DNA from: Candidatus Devosia symbiotica
Lineage (GTDB): Bacteria > Pseudomonadota > Alphaproteobacteria > Rhizobiales > Devosiaceae
Reading direction: 5' to 3'
Assembly (NCBI GenBank): GCA_025050575.1
Contig: JALBVE010000016.1
Location: 1 to 33,875, forward strand
Length of the DNA stretch: 33,875 nt
The notes under the pieces were generated by a model. That model saw nothing but the letters and a program-made list of their open reading frames with translations, was not told where the DNA came from and ran no database searches. Positions 32,404-33,875 of this stretch are shown piece by piece; position 1 is the stretch's first letter, and every line of letters begins with the position of its first letter. The position numbers and the translations under genes are program-made.

Positions 32404-33875
32404 TGGGCATGGGGCAAATCGCGAAAGGTCTACGCAACGGGGTTTTGGCCGTGTCGTTGCTAGCGCTGTCGGGTTGCACAACCCTGACCAGTTCCAACAT
32501 TGCGGTAAGCCAGACCGGTGAGCACCCGGCGCCGAATGTGGAACCCGAGGATACCGACGACGCCGCAATTGGTCGCCGCGAACATCCGCGCATCATTGCG
32601 GCAAATGGAGGTGTCTATTCCGACCGCTCAGCAGAGATCATGGTGGCCCGCATTGTCGGCCGCCTGCTCGCGGCTGCCGAACAACCCAATGCCCAGTTTC
32701 AGGTGACAATCCTGGACACCTCCGAAGTCAACGCTTTCGCTTTGCCCGGCGGCTATATCTACGTGACCCGAGGCATTTTAGCGCTAGCTTCAGACACTAG
32801 CGAACTAGCCGCCGTGCTGGCCCATGAAATCGCCCACGTCACCCTGCGCCATGCCCGCGCCCGCACCGACCGCACCCGAACCACCGAAATCGTCGATCGC
32901 GTCATCACCAGCGTCTTTGGCGGCGACACCTCAACTGACGCGACCGCTAATCGCACGCGCGAGTCTCTGGCAGCGTTCAGCCAAAGCCAGGAACTCGAGG
33001 CCGACAAGGAAGGCATAAAATTTTCCGGCAAGGCAGGCTATGATCCCCAGTCTGCCGCCCGCTTCCTGAGCGTAATGAGCCGCTTTGCCACCTTCTCGGC
33101 CGGTGCCGGCAAGGGCAATGAAGGCTTTCTCTCGTCCCATCCCTCCACCCCGGCCCGTATCCAGGCAGCCATCGACACCGCTGGTTCCATGTTCGGCAAG
33201 GCCGACCTGGGCGAGGTCGATCGCGATGGCTATCTAGCCTCGATTGCTGGCATGACCTTTGGCGACAGCCCGGCCCAGGGCTTGATCATTGGCCGCTGCT
33301 TCCTGCATCCGACTTCCAAATTCACCTTCACCGTACCCCAGAGCTATGTCTTACAGACCGCACAAAGTGCCGTGGTCGGTGTGGCAGGAGACGGCGAAGC
33401 CATGCGCTTTGACAGCGCCGATGTGCAGCCCAATGTGGCGCTGACCGATTATCTGAAATCGGGCTGGATCGCCGGGCTCAAGACCGACAGTGTCATCAGC
33501 CAGAATCACAACGGCATCGACATGGCCTCTGGTCTGGCCAAGACCGACCAATGGTTCTTCCGCGTCTCGGTGATGCGGCTAGATAATCAGGTCTATCGCT
33601 TCATCTTTGCCGCCAAGTCCGACGCCAGTCGCTTCGCCCAGGGCGCTGCCGCGACATTGGAAAGCTTTCGTCGCACCACGGATAGGGATCTGGCCAGCAT
33701 CCGCAAGGTCGCGATCCGCATTGTCACAGCCAAATCAGGCGACACCGCCGATTCATTGGCCAAACAGATGAGCGCTCTCAGTCGCGGCACCGAGCTATTC
33801 TACATCATCAACGACCTTTATCCCGGCGACCCAGTTGTGGCCGGTGAGCAATACAAGATCGTCACGCTGCAATAG
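32400..33875 (+). CDS. M48-family metalloprotease, lipoprotein
   Basis: A 491-residue envelope protease, similar to BepA/YfgC-type quality-control proteases. The leader VLAVSLLALSGCTTL has lipobox LSGC with Cys26. The zinc site is HEIAH (142-146) plus the third ligand Glu198 in ELEAD, and SHPSTPARI (about 245-253) is the usual downstream block. The C-terminal half (about 290-491) carries additional domains; its end (KSGDTADSLAKQMSALSRGT, LYPGDPVVAGEQYKIV) resembles a LysM-like or transglycosylase-associated module. ATG 32400 overlaps the thermonuclease-like stop (ATGA). The stop TAG is the last base of the window, so the gene is complete. Confidence 0.93.
   Translation: MMGMGQIAKGLRNGVLAVSLLALSGCTTLTSSNIAVSQTGEHPAPNVEPEDTDDAAIGRREHPRIIAANGGVYSDRSAEIMVARIVGRLLAAAEQPNAQFQVTILDTSEVNAFALPGGYIYVTRGILALASDTSELAAVLAHEIAHVTLRHARARTDRTRTTEIVDRVITSVFGGDTSTDATANRTRESLAAFSQSQELEADKEGIKFSGKAGYDPQSAARFLSVMSRFATFSAGAGKGNEGFLSSHPSTPARIQAAIDTAGSMFGKADLGEVDRDGYLASIAGMTFGDSPAQGLIIGRCFLHPTSKFTFTVPQSYVLQTAQSAVVGVAGDGEAMRFDSADVQPNVALTDYLKSGWIAGLKTDSVISQNHNGIDMASGLAKTDQWFFRVSVMRLDNQVYRFIFAAKSDASRFAQGAAATLESFRRTTDRDLASIRKVAIRIVTAKSGDTADSLAKQMSALSRGTELFYIINDLYPGDPVVAGEQYKIVTLQ

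Noticed and set aside
1..33875. CRISPR array, tRNA genes, prophage, toxin-antitoxin or defence island
   Set aside because: No regularly spaced repeats, no cloverleaf that I could recognise, and no phage or defence gene families were seen on either strand.

Overview
The window looks like chromosomal DNA of a GC-rich alphaproteobacterium of the order Hyphomicrobiales, most like Devosia. The evidence is gene content and order: ffs-dnaX-ybaB-recR with convergent rmuC, def-fmt-truA with dapE, dapD, pheA divergent from a membrane-anchored cytochrome c, EcfG-type stress promoters, and a dnaX that lacks its cysteine cluster as in relatives. This placement comes from reading the proteins, not from a database search. 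The striking property is a mosaic of intact housekeeping genes and heavily decayed accessory genes. At least fifteen genes carry in-frame stops, frameshifts or missing ends, which suggests a lineage in an early stage of genome reduction, possibly host-restricted. Devosia symbionts of ciliates are known, but the link is inference.

Layout. 1-1706: ruined chemotaxis receptor. 1767-3575: intact ABC exporter. 4064-4177: probable 37-residue membrane protein. 4335-5567: intact M29 aminopeptidase. 5594-7503: broken secreted protein, a truncated TIM-barrel gene abutting a truncated LOG-family gene, and a decayed DUF817 gene. 7545-19910: conserved core, namely SRP RNA, dnaX, ybaB (with an amber codon), recR, rmuC, def, fmt, truA, two membrane proteins, dapE, a DUF805 pseudogene, dapD, a small conserved protein, pheA and cytochrome c. 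19988-23492: remnants of a hydroxyacid reductase, an ABC substrate-binding protein, an alpha/beta hydrolase, an SDR, an IS256-type transposase and a secreted protein. 23532-25368: a stress-type island with a PRC-barrel protein and two small proteins behind divergent EcfG-like promoters, then an OmpA-type lipoprotein. 25469-29106: broken SDR, a hemA chimera ending in IS DNA, a sugar ABC ATPase stub, ThuA-like and ROK regulator pseudogenes. 29315-33875: CAP-domain lipoprotein, TusA-like protein with an exact 268-bp tandem duplication, D,D-carboxypeptidase, a frameshifted thermonuclease-like gene and an M48 metalloprotease.

How the genes fit together. The surviving set covers replication and repair (dnaX, recR, rmuC), N-formyl-methionine handling (fmt, def), tRNA modification (truA), diaminopimelate/lysine and phenylalanine synthesis (dapD, dapE, pheA), respiration (cytochrome c) and envelope maintenance (OmpA-like protein, D,D-carboxypeptidase, M48 protease). 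The lost set is chemosensing, sugar uptake and catabolism with its regulator, amino-acid/amide uptake, and mobile DNA. Two inverted copies of an IS256-type 3' end (about 130 bp) mark an old rearrangement. Recognisable nonsense changes are mostly CAG to TAG at glutamine positions and TGG to TGA at tryptophan positions, the expected signature of G:C to A:T drift.
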